64,000 bases of DNA from Clostridia bacterium (GTDB taxonomy: Bacteria; Bacillota; Clostridia; Oscillospirales; Acutalibacteraceae): positions 1-64,000 of the forward strand of contig JAFWYP010000022.1 in assembly GCA_017517665.1 (NCBI GenBank). The letters are read 5' to 3'. The position numbers and the translations under genes were made by a program. This document shows, piece by piece, positions 25,529 through 33,603 of this stretch (position 1 is the stretch's first letter; every line of letters begins with the position of its first letter). A model generated the notes under the pieces. That model saw nothing but the letters and a program-made list of their open reading frames with translations. It ran no database searches and was not told where the DNA came from.

Positions 25529-25561
25529 TTGACAGTTTTTGCCATGTAGTCCGTGTAATAT
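25529..25561 (+). promoter_or_regulatory. spoIIE promoter with 21-bp spacing (Spo0A-type)
   Basis: TTGACA (25529-25534), 21-bp spacer, TAATAT (25556-25561), 32 bp before the spoIIE start codon. In B. subtilis, the Spo0A-activated sigma-A promoters of spoIIE and spoIIG have unusually long 21-22 bp spacers. The minus strand of the -35 region reads CTGTCAAT, a partial 0A-box match. Confidence 0.68.
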
Positions 25562-25593
25562 TGAAGCAAAAAGACTGAAAAAGGAAGTATAAC

Positions 25594-27888
25594 ATGGAAA
25601 AAACAAAAGTTTATCATGAACGTGATTCCGTGGACAGGCTGTGGGAAAAAGGAATAAAAATTCTCACGGCAACGGGATATTTTCTCAGCGGATTCATTTT
25701 GTCGGGAGCGGGTCTTTTGTCGCTGAAAACGCCTCTCAACATCGGTCTTGCCGCCGCCTGCACGGGGTTTGAGCTGATTTTCGCTTCACTCGGCGGAATT
25801 CTCGGTGCACTGCTTCGCCTTGACGGCGGAGATATGCTGAACGCAGTTCTTCCTCAGGCAGGAGTCTGTGCCGTTATCTTCGCTCTCGACCGCCTCGGAA
25901 TATATAAAAAACGCCGCACGGCGCTGACCGTGAGCGTTTTCATTCTCTGCTTTGCCTGCGGCACAGCGGTTATGTTTTCAGAAAATCCGTCGGCAAACGA
26001 GCTTGTGCTTACCCTTTGTACAAGCCTTCTGTGCGCCGCTTCGGTAACTTTTTATTCGGGCACGGTCAATTGCATTACTCAGAAAAGAAGTCCGTATATG
26101 CTGGACACCCGAAGCCTTGTATGCATCGTAGCAAGCCTTTGCACGCTTCTTCTCGGTTCTTCGGAAATAAGCCTTCTCGGCTTTCGACCTGCAAGATTCT
26201 TCGGCTGTTTCGTAATTCTTGCCGCATCTTATCTTTTCAGCCGTTCGGGCGGAAGCGTTGCAGGCATTGCAATCGGCGGATGCATTGCCGTTTCGGGCAC
26301 AAGCGTTGCGCTGAGCATCTGCTACGGTATATGCGGTCTTCTTTCGGGCATTTTTTCAAGATTCGGACAAATTGTATGCGCCCTTGTTTTTTCCGTTACA
26401 GCAGGCATCGCGGCTCTTCTCGACGGCTCGGGCGAGGGGATTGCCGTTTTTGCCGAAGCGGCTTCGGCATCAATCATCTTTGCGCTGATACCCTCGTCAA
26501 AGCTCTCAAAAGTCAGGAGCAACATAATGAATCCGAGTGTTAAAAGAATAAGCTCGGAATTCGGTGCGGCAGGTAACAGACTGATTGAGGCTTCCCGTGC
26601 AATCGGCTCTGTTTCGGAGTGCGTGGCAAAGGTTTCGCAGGGGATAGAAAGCCTTTCGCCTGCATCGGATGAGCTGGTCTGCATGAGGGTCAGGGAAAGG
26701 GTATGTTCGACCTGTCCGCTGAAAAATACCTTCTGTCCCGAGGAAGGTGAATTCTCGGAAATCCTTAAAAAGCTTTCAGGCGGCGCAACCGTTACGGCAT
26801 CCGATTTTTCGGTGAATTTCAACGCAAAATGTCCGAGCGTGCCGAGAATTGCAGACGGCTTCAACAAGGCATATTCGGGCACAAAGGCAATCAACGCAAT
26901 GCAGGCAAATGCCGCAAGAAACAGAGAGCTTGCCTGCGGTCAGTTTGACTGGATTTCAAAGCTTCTCGAAGAGCTTTCAACGGAAATAGGGCAGGGGGCG
27001 GTGATTCTTTTCGGAAAAGAAAAAACAGCCGCCTCGGTGTTATCCGATAACGGCTTTCAGGTTATTTCCGTGAGTTGTGTATCACCGCCGTCGGGCGCAC
27101 TCCGACTGACGTGCGTTGTTGAGGCAATTCCCGTTTCAACAAGCCTTTCAAGGCTTACGGCAGAGCTTTCACGCGAGCTTGAAGCGGAGCTTCTTCCTCC
27201 GAAAATCAACGAACATAAAAACGGAAAAGAGCTTGTTTTTATCCGTAAAGAACTTTATAAAATCCGCCTTGGGTCAGCGGTTTCGAGCTGCGGCGGAAAG
27301 AAGCTCTGCGGCGATTATTTTGAATGCTTCCAGACCGAGTCAAAGGCATATATTATTCTGAGCGACGGTATGGGCACGGGCGGCAGAGCGGCAATAGATT
27401 CCGCAATGACGGTTGAGCTTTTTTCCCGTCTTATCAGGGCGGGAATCAGCCTTGACACCGCATTGAGCATCACAAATTCCGCGCTTTCCGTCAAATCCGA
27501 CGATGAATCGCTCTCCACCCTCGACGTTGCCGAAATCGACCTTTTCACGGGCAATGCGACCCTCCTCAAAGCAGGCGCAGCTCCCTCTTTCTATACCGTA
27601 TCCGGCAGGGTGAAAAGTGTTGAAATTCCTTCAACTCCGCTCGGAATTCTGAGCAAGGTGAAGTTCAGCAAATATGCAATCCGACTTCGCGCGGGCGACA
27701 CAATCGTGATGGTCAGCGACGGCATTCTCGGCTGCGGAAATCTCTGGATAAAAGAGGAAATCAAAGCTTTTTCGGGCGGTCCGGACGCAAGCACATTTTC
27801 CGAAAATCTGCTTGATTCGGCAAAGATAAAATGCGGCGAAAGCTTTGACGATATGACCGTCATAACCGTTGTTGCGGAAGAGGTTTAG
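25594..27888 (+). CDS. spoIIE: Stage II sporulation protein E (PP2C phosphatase)
   Basis: Dephosphorylates SpoIIAA to release sigma-F in the forespore and helps place the polar septum. It has 764 residues: about ten membrane helices (residues 25-310), a regulatory middle with a Cys cluster (VCSTCPLKNTFCPEE), and a C-terminal PP2C domain. The domain has metal-binding aspartates in ILSDGMGTGGRAA, VSDGILGCG and FDDMTVI. Domain order and length match Clostridia SpoIIE. The ATG at 25594 follows AAGGAAG. It converges on doc, with which its stop codon overlaps. Its presence argues that the host forms spores. Confidence 0.97.
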   Translation: MEKTKVYHERDSVDRLWEKGIKILTATGYFLSGFILSGAGLLSLKTPLNIGLAAACTGFELIFASLGGILGALLRLDGGDMLNAVLPQAGVCAVIFALDRLGIYKKRRTALTVSVFILCFACGTAVMFSENPSANELVLTLCTSLLCAASVTFYSGTVNCITQKRSPYMLDTRSLVCIVASLCTLLLGSSEISLLGFRPARFFGCFVILAASYLFSRSGGSVAGIAIGGCIAVSGTSVALSICYGICGLLSGIFSRFGQIVCALVFSVTAGIAALLDGSGEGIAVFAEAASASIIFALIPSSKLSKVRSNIMNPSVKRISSEFGAAGNRLIEASRAIGSVSECVAKVSQGIESLSPASDELVCMRVRERVCSTCPLKNTFCPEEGEFSEILKKLSGGATVTASDFSVNFNAKCPSVPRIADGFNKAYSGTKAINAMQANAARNRELACGQFDWISKLLEELSTEIGQGAVILFGKEKTAASVLSDNGFQVISVSCVSPPSGALRLTCVVEAIPVSTSLSRLTAELSRELEAELLPPKINEHKNGKELVFIRKELYKIRLGSAVSSCGGKKLCGDYFECFQTESKAYIILSDGMGTGGRAAIDSAMTVELFSRLIRAGISLDTALSITNSALSVKSDDESLSTLDVAEIDLFTGNATLLKAGAAPSFYTVSGRVKSVEIPSTPLGILSKVKFSKYAIRLRAGDTIVMVSDGILGCGNLWIKEEIKAFSGGPDASTFSENLLDSAKIKCGESFDDMTVITVVAEEV

Positions 27889-28265
27889 AAATTTCTGTTA
27901 TCAATAATCCATTTCAGAAGATCTTCGTATCCCATTTCACCCGATGCAACCGCAAGACCGACACGGGCAACATCATCAACCTCGGGACTGATTCTTATTC
28001 CGTTAACTTCAAGGAATGTCATCATGACATACATTCCGATTCTCTTGTTTCCGTCTACAAAAGCATGGTTTGAGATGAGTGAAAATCCGAGTCTTGCCCC
28101 CTTTTCTTCTTTGGTGGGATAAAGCTCCTCACCGCCAAAAGTCTGAAATGCAGATTCAAGAGCGCTGTCAAGCAACGCAAAATCACGGATATTCGGGTCA
28201 CCGCCTGTTTCCTCGGTAATAAGCTTATGGAGCAAAAGCACTTTTTCCTGACTGAATTTTATCAT
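27885..28265 (-). CDS. doc: Doc toxin (Fic/Doc family)
   Basis: Death-on-curing toxin of 126 residues. Doc proteins phosphorylate EF-Tu and stop translation. The conserved Fic/Doc motif is H67-AFVDGNKR-I (HxFxDGNKR) and is intact, with H67 as the expected catalytic base. The N-terminal leucine-rich helices and the length match Doc and not the larger Fic AMPylators. The start overlaps the stop of the phd-like antitoxin gene (ATGA), the classical antitoxin-first order. The stop overlaps that of convergent spoIIE. Confidence 0.92.
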   Translation of the reverse strand: MIKFSQEKVLLLHKLITEETGGDPNIRDFALLDSALESAFQTFGGEELYPTKEEKGARLGFSLISNHAFVDGNKRIGMYVMMTFLEVNGIRISPEVDDVARVGLAVASGEMGYEDLLKWIIDNRNF

Positions 28266-28504
28266 TTTGCAAGCTCCTCAAACGCTCTGCGGTATTTTTT
28301 AAGAATTCTTGAGGCAACAAAATCAATTTTTTCGCTGTCACTCATTTCGATTGAGGTATCATTTTCAATATCCACAAGCTTATATTTGGGTTTGTTGTTT
28401 CTGAAAATATAAATTTCTCCCGATTTATCCGCCATACGGGCAACCCTTGAAAAATTACGGTTAGCTTCGGAAATCGGAACAATCTGATTGACATTGATAT
28501 TCAT
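28262..28504 (-). CDS. phd: Phd-family antitoxin
   Basis: An 80-residue protein with the Phd/YefM N-terminal DNA-binding fold (VNQIVPISEANRNFSRVAR) followed by a short acidic, helical C-terminal tail (residues 55-80) expected to wrap the toxin. The ATG at 28504 has AAGGAGG 7 nt upstream. The frame stays open to 28558, but those codons lie inside the promoter. The antitoxin both neutralises Doc and represses its own promoter in known systems; the palindrome over the -10 box supports this here. Confidence 0.88.
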   Translation of the reverse strand: MNINVNQIVPISEANRNFSRVARMADKSGEIYIFRNNKPKYKLVDIENDTSIEMSDSEKIDFVASRILKKYRRAFEELAK

Positions 28505-28517
28505 TATCATTCCTCCT

Positions 28518-28540
28518 TTGTATACAAAAATTATATACAA
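28518..28540. promoter_or_regulatory. Probable Phd operator
   Basis: Perfect inverted repeat TTGTATA (28518-28524) / TATACAA (28534-28540) separated by 9 bp. It spans the -10 box and the transcription start of phd-doc. Confidence 0.75.
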
Positions 28541-28558
28541 ATTGTAGGATGTTGTCAA
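28530..28558 (-). promoter_or_regulatory. Perfect-consensus promoter of phd-doc
   Basis: TTGACA (28558-28553), exactly 17 bp, TATAAT (28535-28530). The -35 box overlaps the stop codon of glmM. Confidence 0.92.
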
Positions 28559-29895
28559 CCTACTTTATATCCTTTTCTGATTATTACATCAACCACGCTG
28601 TCAACACATTCGCGGCAGAGCTCTTCTGTTTCTGCCTCCGCCATGACTCTGATAACAGGCTCTGTTCCCGATTCGCGCACGAGGATTCTTCCCGAATTGC
28701 CGAGCTTTTTCTCTGCTTTTTCAACAGCGGCGCAGACATCCGCATCGTTTCTTGCGGCGGGCTTATCGGTAACCCTTATATTTCTCAATACCTGCGGATA
28801 CATCTCAAACCCCTCGGTAAGCTTGCTGAGGGGCTGTTTTTTTGCCAGCATGACCTCCATAACCTTAAGAGAAGTGAGTATTCCGTCGCCCGTCGAGGCA
28901 TATTTTGAAAAAATGATGTGACCCGACTCCTCTCCGCCGAGACGGTTATTGTTTTTCATCATGTACTCATACACATATTTGTCGCCGACAGCGGTTTTCG
29001 CATAATCTATTCCGATTTCGTCAAACGCCTTGTAAAGACCGAAATTGGACATCACGGTTGTGACAACGGTATTGTTGAGAAGCTCGCCCTTTTCCTTGAG
29101 ATATTTACCGCAGATGTAGAGAATGTGGTCGCCCGTGAGGATGTTTCCTTTTTCATCAACGCAAAGACATCTGTCCGCATCGCCGTCATAGGCAAAACCC
29201 GCATCGAGTGATTTTTCGGTAACGAATTTCTGCAGATTTTCAATATGGGTTGAGCCTGCGTTTTTATTGATGTTAAGACCGTCGGGCTCGGCATTGATGA
29301 CAAAAGTCTGCGCGCCGAGGGCATCAAAAACCGCTTTTGCGATATTCCACGCGCTTCCGTTGGCGCAGTCAAGACCGATTTTTTTGCCTCTGAACGAATA
29401 AATGCCGAGGGAAATGAGATAGCCGATATATCTGTTTCTGCCCGAAATATAGTCAACCGTTCTGCCGATTTTATCGCCCTTTGCAAACGGAAGCTCGGGA
29501 ACGTTTCCGTCGATATAATCTTCAATCATATCAAGCACTTTGCCGTCCAGCTTCTCTCCCTTTCCGCCGATGATTTTTATTCCGTTATCGCAAAAAGGAT
29601 TGTGGCTTGCGGATATCATGATACCGCAGTCAAAGCCGTCAACCCTTGTGATATAAGCAACCGACGGGGTTGTTGTGACATGAAGCATATATGCATCCGC
29701 ACCCGAGGCGGTAAGACCCGCAATGAGCGCATATTCAAACATATAGCTCGACCTTCTCGTGTCCTTGCCGATAACAATTTTTGAATTTTCGCCGTAAAAA
29801 CGTCCCAGAAATCTGCCCACCTTGTACGCGTGGTCTGTCGTTAAATTGATGTTTGCTTCGCCTCTGAAGCCGTCTGTTCCGAAATATCTGCCCAT
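28555..29895 (-). CDS. glmM: Phosphoglucosamine mutase
   Basis: Converts glucosamine-6-phosphate to glucosamine-1-phosphate for UDP-GlcNAc and peptidoglycan. The 446 residues start MGRYFGTDGFRGEAN. The catalytic phosphoserine loop is ISASHNP (near residue 100), the metal loop is FAYDGDADRCL, the sugar-binding loop is GGEESGH, and RESGTEPVIRVM is at the C-terminus. I chose the ATG at 29895 with AAGGAGTG upstream over the in-frame start at 29916. The adjacent upstream gene encodes an acetyltransferase-like protein for the next steps of the same pathway. Confidence 0.97.
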   Translation of the reverse strand: MGRYFGTDGFRGEANINLTTDHAYKVGRFLGRFYGENSKIVIGKDTRRSSYMFEYALIAGLTASGADAYMLHVTTTPSVAYITRVDGFDCGIMISASHNPFCDNGIKIIGGKGEKLDGKVLDMIEDYIDGNVPELPFAKGDKIGRTVDYISGRNRYIGYLISLGIYSFRGKKIGLDCANGSAWNIAKAVFDALGAQTFVINAEPDGLNINKNAGSTHIENLQKFVTEKSLDAGFAYDGDADRCLCVDEKGNILTGDHILYICGKYLKEKGELLNNTVVTTVMSNFGLYKAFDEIGIDYAKTAVGDKYVYEYMMKNNNRLGGEESGHIIFSKYASTGDGILTSLKVMEVMLAKKQPLSKLTEGFEMYPQVLRNIRVTDKPAARNDADVCAAVEKAEKKLGNSGRILVRESGTEPVIRVMAEAETEELCRECVDSVVDVIIRKGYKVG

Positions 29896-29899
29896 ATAA

Positions 29900-30559
29900 T
29901 CACTCCTTGTTAACAATAACTCCGCCCGTTTTGTATATGCTGTTTCCGGGAATAACCCCTCTTACGCACGAAAGCGGATAAATGTTGGTATTTCTGCCGA
30001 TAACCGACCCGGGATTAAGAACGCTGCCGCATCCGATTTCAACGCCGTCACCTATGATTGCACCGAATTTCTTAAGTCCCGTTTCTGTTTTTTCAGAGCC
30101 GTTTTTCACCGCAACAAGCGTTTTGTCGCTCTTGACGTTTGAGGTTATCGAGCCGGCGCCCATGTGGGATTTATAGCCGAGAATGCTGTCGCCCACATAG
30201 TTATAATGAGGAACCTGAACATTATCGAAAAGAATAACGTTTTTAAGCTCGGTCGAGTTTCCGACAACGCAGTTTTCGCCGATAAGCGCCGAGCCTCTTA
30301 TAAATGCACAGTGTCGGATTTCGGTATTTCTGCCGATAATGCACGGCGAAGCTATGAATGCTGTAGGTGCAACAACTGCCGTTTTATGGACAAAAATGTT
30401 CTCTCCCCGAAGCACATATTCGCTCATATCAAGGGACTGCCCGAGAGAAATTATAAGCCCCTTTATTCCCGAGAGCGACTGCCACGGATATTCGTGTTTT
30501 CCGAGATATTCTCCCGCCAGAGTATGTGATAAATCAAAGAGTTCTTTAGTTTTGAGCAT
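29900..30559 (-). CDS. Left-handed beta-helix protein resembling the GlmU C-terminal domain
   Basis: A 219-residue hexapeptide-repeat protein. Residues 1-55 are an N-terminal helical part. From about 55 to 215 follow irregular left-handed beta-helix turns (IGRNTEIRHCAF, IGENCVVGNSTEL, IGDGVEIGCGSVLNPG, IGRNTNIYPLSCV). There is no nucleotidyltransferase domain, so this is not a complete GlmU. The position 4 bp upstream of the glmM start suggests a role in amino-sugar nucleotide synthesis. It may supply the acetyltransfer step or act as a partner; a separate uridylyltransferase would then be needed elsewhere. Its ribosome site is buried in a hairpin (30562-30612). Confidence 0.8.
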   Translation of the reverse strand: MLKTKELFDLSHTLAGEYLGKHEYPWQSLSGIKGLIISLGQSLDMSEYVLRGENIFVHKTAVVAPTAFIASPCIIGRNTEIRHCAFIRGSALIGENCVVGNSTELKNVILFDNVQVPHYNYVGDSILGYKSHMGAGSITSNVKSDKTLVAVKNGSEKTETGLKKFGAIIGDGVEIGCGSVLNPGSVIGRNTNIYPLSCVRGVIPGNSIYKTGGVIVNKE

Positions 30560-30560
30560 A

Positions 30561-30613
30561 AAAAAATCCTTTCAGCAAATATCATTATATGATATGCACC
30601 GAAAGGATTTTTA
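30561..30613 (-). terminator. Terminator-like hairpin containing the GlmU-like gene's ribosome site
   Basis: Outer 12-bp stem AAAAATCCTTTC (562-573 + 30000) / GAAAGGATTTTT (30601-30612) and inner stem ATATCAT-TAT-ATGATAT (30579-30595). On the minus strand it ends the ftsW-PBP transcript with a T7 run. The AAAGGA in its 3' arm is the only Shine-Dalgarno sequence for the gene starting at 30559, and the T7 run is the spacer. Confidence 0.8.
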
Positions 30614-30620
30614 ATCATAT

Positions 30621-31979
30621 TTATTTGGCAAAATACTGCATAACTTTATTTGAAACCGTTGAGGCAACACCCGAGCCCTGCCCTGCGTGCTCGGCAATGC
30701 AGACTATCGCAAGAGGCAAATCCTCCCTCTGCGAATAACCGACAAACCATGAATGGCTCTTTGCGTTATCTATCTGCGCCGTGCCCGTTTTTCCGCACAT
30801 CTGCAGGTTTTCAAACTTCCAATCGCCGTATTTATCCTCAACGTTTGAACGCAGAAGAACCTTAAGCTTTGCGGCGGTTTCGGGATTTATTTTGACGCAT
30901 TCCTGAGTCATTCTGCCCATAATCTGCGAAACCGTACCCGTTGAGCGTATTCTGTCGGGCGCATAACCCGTGCCGCCGTTTGCGATTGCACCCATAAGCG
31001 CAAGAAAATGCGCGGGATTGACATAGGTTGTTGACTGTCCGATACCTGCCCAGCCAAGCTCCGCTTTGCTCGTTGCCGACGGCTCGAACCTGCTCTTTGT
31101 GAGCCTGATTTCCTTTGCGTAAAGCTGGGTGTTAAACCCGAGAGTTTCTGCATAAGCCTTGAGCTTTGCCGCACCGAGTTCAATTGAAATTTCGGCAAAT
31201 GCGCAGTTGCAGGAATTATTCATCGCCTTTTGGAAATCCTGCTTTCCGTGCTCGCCGTTGCAGATAACCGTGCCGTCATCGGTTTCATATTTTCCGTCGC
31301 ACTCAAAAGTACGCGTGTATAAATCGGGGATATTTTCGATTGCACAGCCTGCAGTCACGATTTTCATAATCGAACCGGGGGTATAGATACCCGATACAAC
31401 CTTATCGAGGAATACACCCGAATATTTTTCGTTCGTGAGAAGGTCCTCGGGCTTGCTGTTTATGTCGTAGGTCGGCTTTGAAACACTGCAGAGAAGCTGA
31501 CCCGTTCTGTAATTATACACCGCAACCGCGCCGTTATATTCTCCGAGTGCATTATATGCGATTTTATTTGCCTCGCTGTCGATATTGAGAGTTATATCCG
31601 TTCCTTCGCCGCTTTGTTTGAGGTGATAAATCCCCTCAACCTTGCTGTAGCCCGAAAGCACGTCACGGTAAAGATAATGCGTTCCCGTGGAAATAACGCC
31701 TGCGGTATCTCCCACAACATGAAGCACGGATTTTCTCACTGCCGGATCGGAAGAAAAAATTCTTTCGTTATCCGAGCTTTTAGCAAGCACAACGCCGTTT
31801 TTATCGTAAATCGTACCTGCGTTGACTATCGTTCCGCCCCTGTAAATATGGCGGTTTGCCTTGCTTGATGACCATTCCGAGCCGTTCATTACAAGACTTA
31901 CAACAAATATGCAGACTCCTGCAAGGAATGCGGCAATCAGCGCATAGACTATCGCTGCCCTTTTGGCTGTTATCCTCAT
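30621..31979 (-). CDS. Penicillin-binding transpeptidase (class B, PbpA/FtsI-like)
   Basis: D,D-transpeptidase that cross-links peptidoglycan outside the membrane. The 452 residues begin with one N-terminal anchor helix (about 8-32), then a short non-catalytic domain and the transpeptidase domain. Its three motifs are SxxK in YTPGSIMK, SxN in NNSCNCA and KTG in CGKTGTAQ. The short length resembles PbpA-type proteins paired with FtsW/RodA polymerases, and an FtsW/RodA gene overlaps its start by 4 bp. A second, larger class B PBP is encoded in the mre cluster, so this pair probably serves division or sporulation. Confidence 0.93.
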   Translation of the reverse strand: MRITAKRAAIVYALIAAFLAGVCIFVVSLVMNGSEWSSSKANRHIYRGGTIVNAGTIYDKNGVVLAKSSDNERIFSSDPAVRKSVLHVVGDTAGVISTGTHYLYRDVLSGYSKVEGIYHLKQSGEGTDITLNIDSEANKIAYNALGEYNGAVAVYNYRTGQLLCSVSKPTYDINSKPEDLLTNEKYSGVFLDKVVSGIYTPGSIMKIVTAGCAIENIPDLYTRTFECDGKYETDDGTVICNGEHGKQDFQKAMNNSCNCAFAEISIELGAAKLKAYAETLGFNTQLYAKEIRLTKSRFEPSATSKAELGWAGIGQSTTYVNPAHFLALMGAIANGGTGYAPDRIRSTGTVSQIMGRMTQECVKINPETAAKLKVLLRSNVEDKYGDWKFENLQMCGKTGTAQIDNAKSHSWFVGYSQREDLPLAIVCIAEHAGQGSGVASTVSNKVMQYFAK

Positions 31980-33265
31980 GCCGCGCCTCCTTTCGGTGCG
32001 GTTTTTTTGACGGGTTTTTTAACCGCAACATCGGGTTTCGGAGGCTCAAAGGGTGCACCTGCCGCCCTTATATAAGCTAAAAGTCCCCATGAGCATATCA
32101 TGCTCGAGCCGCCTCGGCTGACAAAAGGAAGAGTTACGCCCGTGAGGGGAAGTAAATCCGTTATGCCGAAAACGTTGAGTGAAAGCTGGAAAAGAAGCAT
32201 TCCCGCGGCTGATACGGCGGCGATTGCATAGAAGGTCGAAGCAGCGGTTTTTGCCGAACGGATTGCAAAAAAAGCAATTCCCGCAAAGCTTAATAGCACC
32301 GCAATTCCGATTAAAAGTCCCATTTCCTCGCAGATAAGACCGAAAACAAGGTCGGTTGATGCCGCATAGACATCGCGCAGTTTTCCCTCGCCGATTCCGA
32401 GTCCGAAAAGTCCGCCGCTTGCCGAATAAATCAGCACTCTCGTCTGCTGATAGCCCGTTGTGTCCATGAAGTCCCACACATGGCGGTATGCCGCAAAACG
32501 GTTGGCAACATAGGGTTTGAAGTAGATAATCAGCGCCGCACCCATGAGTGCAACCGTGCAGATAAGCGCGATTGTTCTGATATCGCCCGAGCGCATGAAG
32601 GCTATGAGAATAAAGGTGAAAAAGAAAATAAGAGCTGTGCCGAAATCTTTCATGAGGAAAAGTGCGCCGACACAGCCGAGCGAAAAGATGATGTATCTTG
32701 TAAGGCTCACGCTTGAAAGCAGCTTTTCGAGGGATACCGCACCGACGAGAACAAAGGCAACCTTAACGAATTCCGAAGGCTGAACGGAGAAAAATCCGAG
32801 GTCAATCCAGTTGAGAGTGCCGTTGATATTCTGCGCCATAACGAGGTTTACCGCAAGAAGTCCGACCGCACCCACAGCGGCGGGATAACGCAGAAGACCT
32901 GCAACATGAACATCTTTGATAAGCAGAAGCATCACCAGATAAACCGCAAGACCGAGACCGATTGCAATTATCTGCTTGAGTGCGAAATCCTCACTGAAGC
33001 TTGCACAGACCGTAAGTCCGATTCCCGAGAGAAAAAATGCGATTGCTTCAAGCTCAAAATAGTCGTTGCCCGTAACGAGCGTGCCGATTAGCATATAAAT
33101 CCACTCCGCGGCAATATATCCGAAGAAAATATAGACCATTTTCAGGCTCAGTTCTTCCTGCCTGCACAAAACACAGGCGGCACAGACAAGCTGAAAAGCC
33201 GTCATGAGCGCCATAACGGTTATCTGCTGAAAATGCGACTGTTTCTTAACAACGGTTTCTGACAA
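31976..33265 (-). CDS. FtsW/RodA/SpoVE-family glycan polymerase
   Basis: SEDS-family peptidoglycan polymerase with about ten membrane helices. Signature parts include NGTLNWIDLGFFSVQPSEFVK, FLMKDFGTALIFFFTF, the ATSTDLVFGLICEEMGLL-like loop and LPLTGVTLPFVSRGGSS. The C-terminus is a Pro/Lys-rich cytoplasmic tail. I place the start at TTG 33265, 8 nt after AAGGAGG. The frame is open to an ATG at 33328, but that codon coincides with the -35 box of the promoter at 33300-33328, so it cannot be in the mRNA from that promoter. It overlaps the PBP gene by 4 bp and most likely forms a polymerase-transpeptidase pair with it. Confidence 0.92.
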   Translation of the reverse strand: MSETVVKKQSHFQQITVMALMTAFQLVCAACVLCRQEELSLKMVYIFFGYIAAEWIYMLIGTLVTGNDYFELEAIAFFLSGIGLTVCASFSEDFALKQIIAIGLGLAVYLVMLLLIKDVHVAGLLRYPAAVGAVGLLAVNLVMAQNINGTLNWIDLGFFSVQPSEFVKVAFVLVGAVSLEKLLSSVSLTRYIIFSLGCVGALFLMKDFGTALIFFFTFILIAFMRSGDIRTIALICTVALMGAALIIYFKPYVANRFAAYRHVWDFMDTTGYQQTRVLIYSASGGLFGLGIGEGKLRDVYAASTDLVFGLICEEMGLLIGIAVLLSFAGIAFFAIRSAKTAASTFYAIAAVSAAGMLLFQLSLNVFGITDLLPLTGVTLPFVSRGGSSMICSWGLLAYIRAAGAPFEPPKPDVAVKKPVKKTAPKGGAA

Positions 33266-33299
33266 TGCGCATCCCTCCTTCCGTCTGAAATACAGATTT

Positions 33300-33328
33300 A
33301 TCATATCACATATCCAAAAATTTTTCAA
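33300..33328 (-). promoter_or_regulatory. Promoter of the FtsW-PBP operon
   Basis: TTGAAA (33328-33323), 17-bp spacer, TATGAT (33305-33300), about 35 bp before the proposed TTG start. Confidence 0.7.
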
Positions 33329-33521
33329 TTCCGATTATATTTTAAAACTGTTAACAAAATCCGCCGAAAATTATTAAATTTTTTCTTGTAAACTCTTTTG
33401 CATAACTTTGTCCCTGAAAAAATTTTTTACATATAATGTTGATGTGAGGAAAAGGAACACTACCGCTTGCGTTTTTCGCCCCCGTAGCCTTTCTTCCTTA
33501 TATTATAAATAAAAATTTTTA
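33329..33521. other. Divergent intergenic region, no gene seen
   Basis: AT-rich spacer between the ftsW promoter and the cysteine desulfurase promoter. A second possible plus-strand promoter is TTGTCC-N18-TATAAT (33408-33437). No coding sequence or strong structure is seen. Confidence 0.5.
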
Positions 33522-33550
33522 TTGCAAGTGGGGGAAAAGTAGTGTATAAT
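33522..33550 (+). promoter_or_regulatory. Promoter of the cysteine desulfurase-thiI operon
   Basis: TTGCAA (33522-33527), 17-bp spacer, TATAAT (33545-33550), 54 bp before the start codon. Confidence 0.78.
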
Positions 33551-33603
33551 GTTTTAAATATGATTATAATGGGCATAGTGCCGACAGAGGTGAACAGAGG
33601 ATA

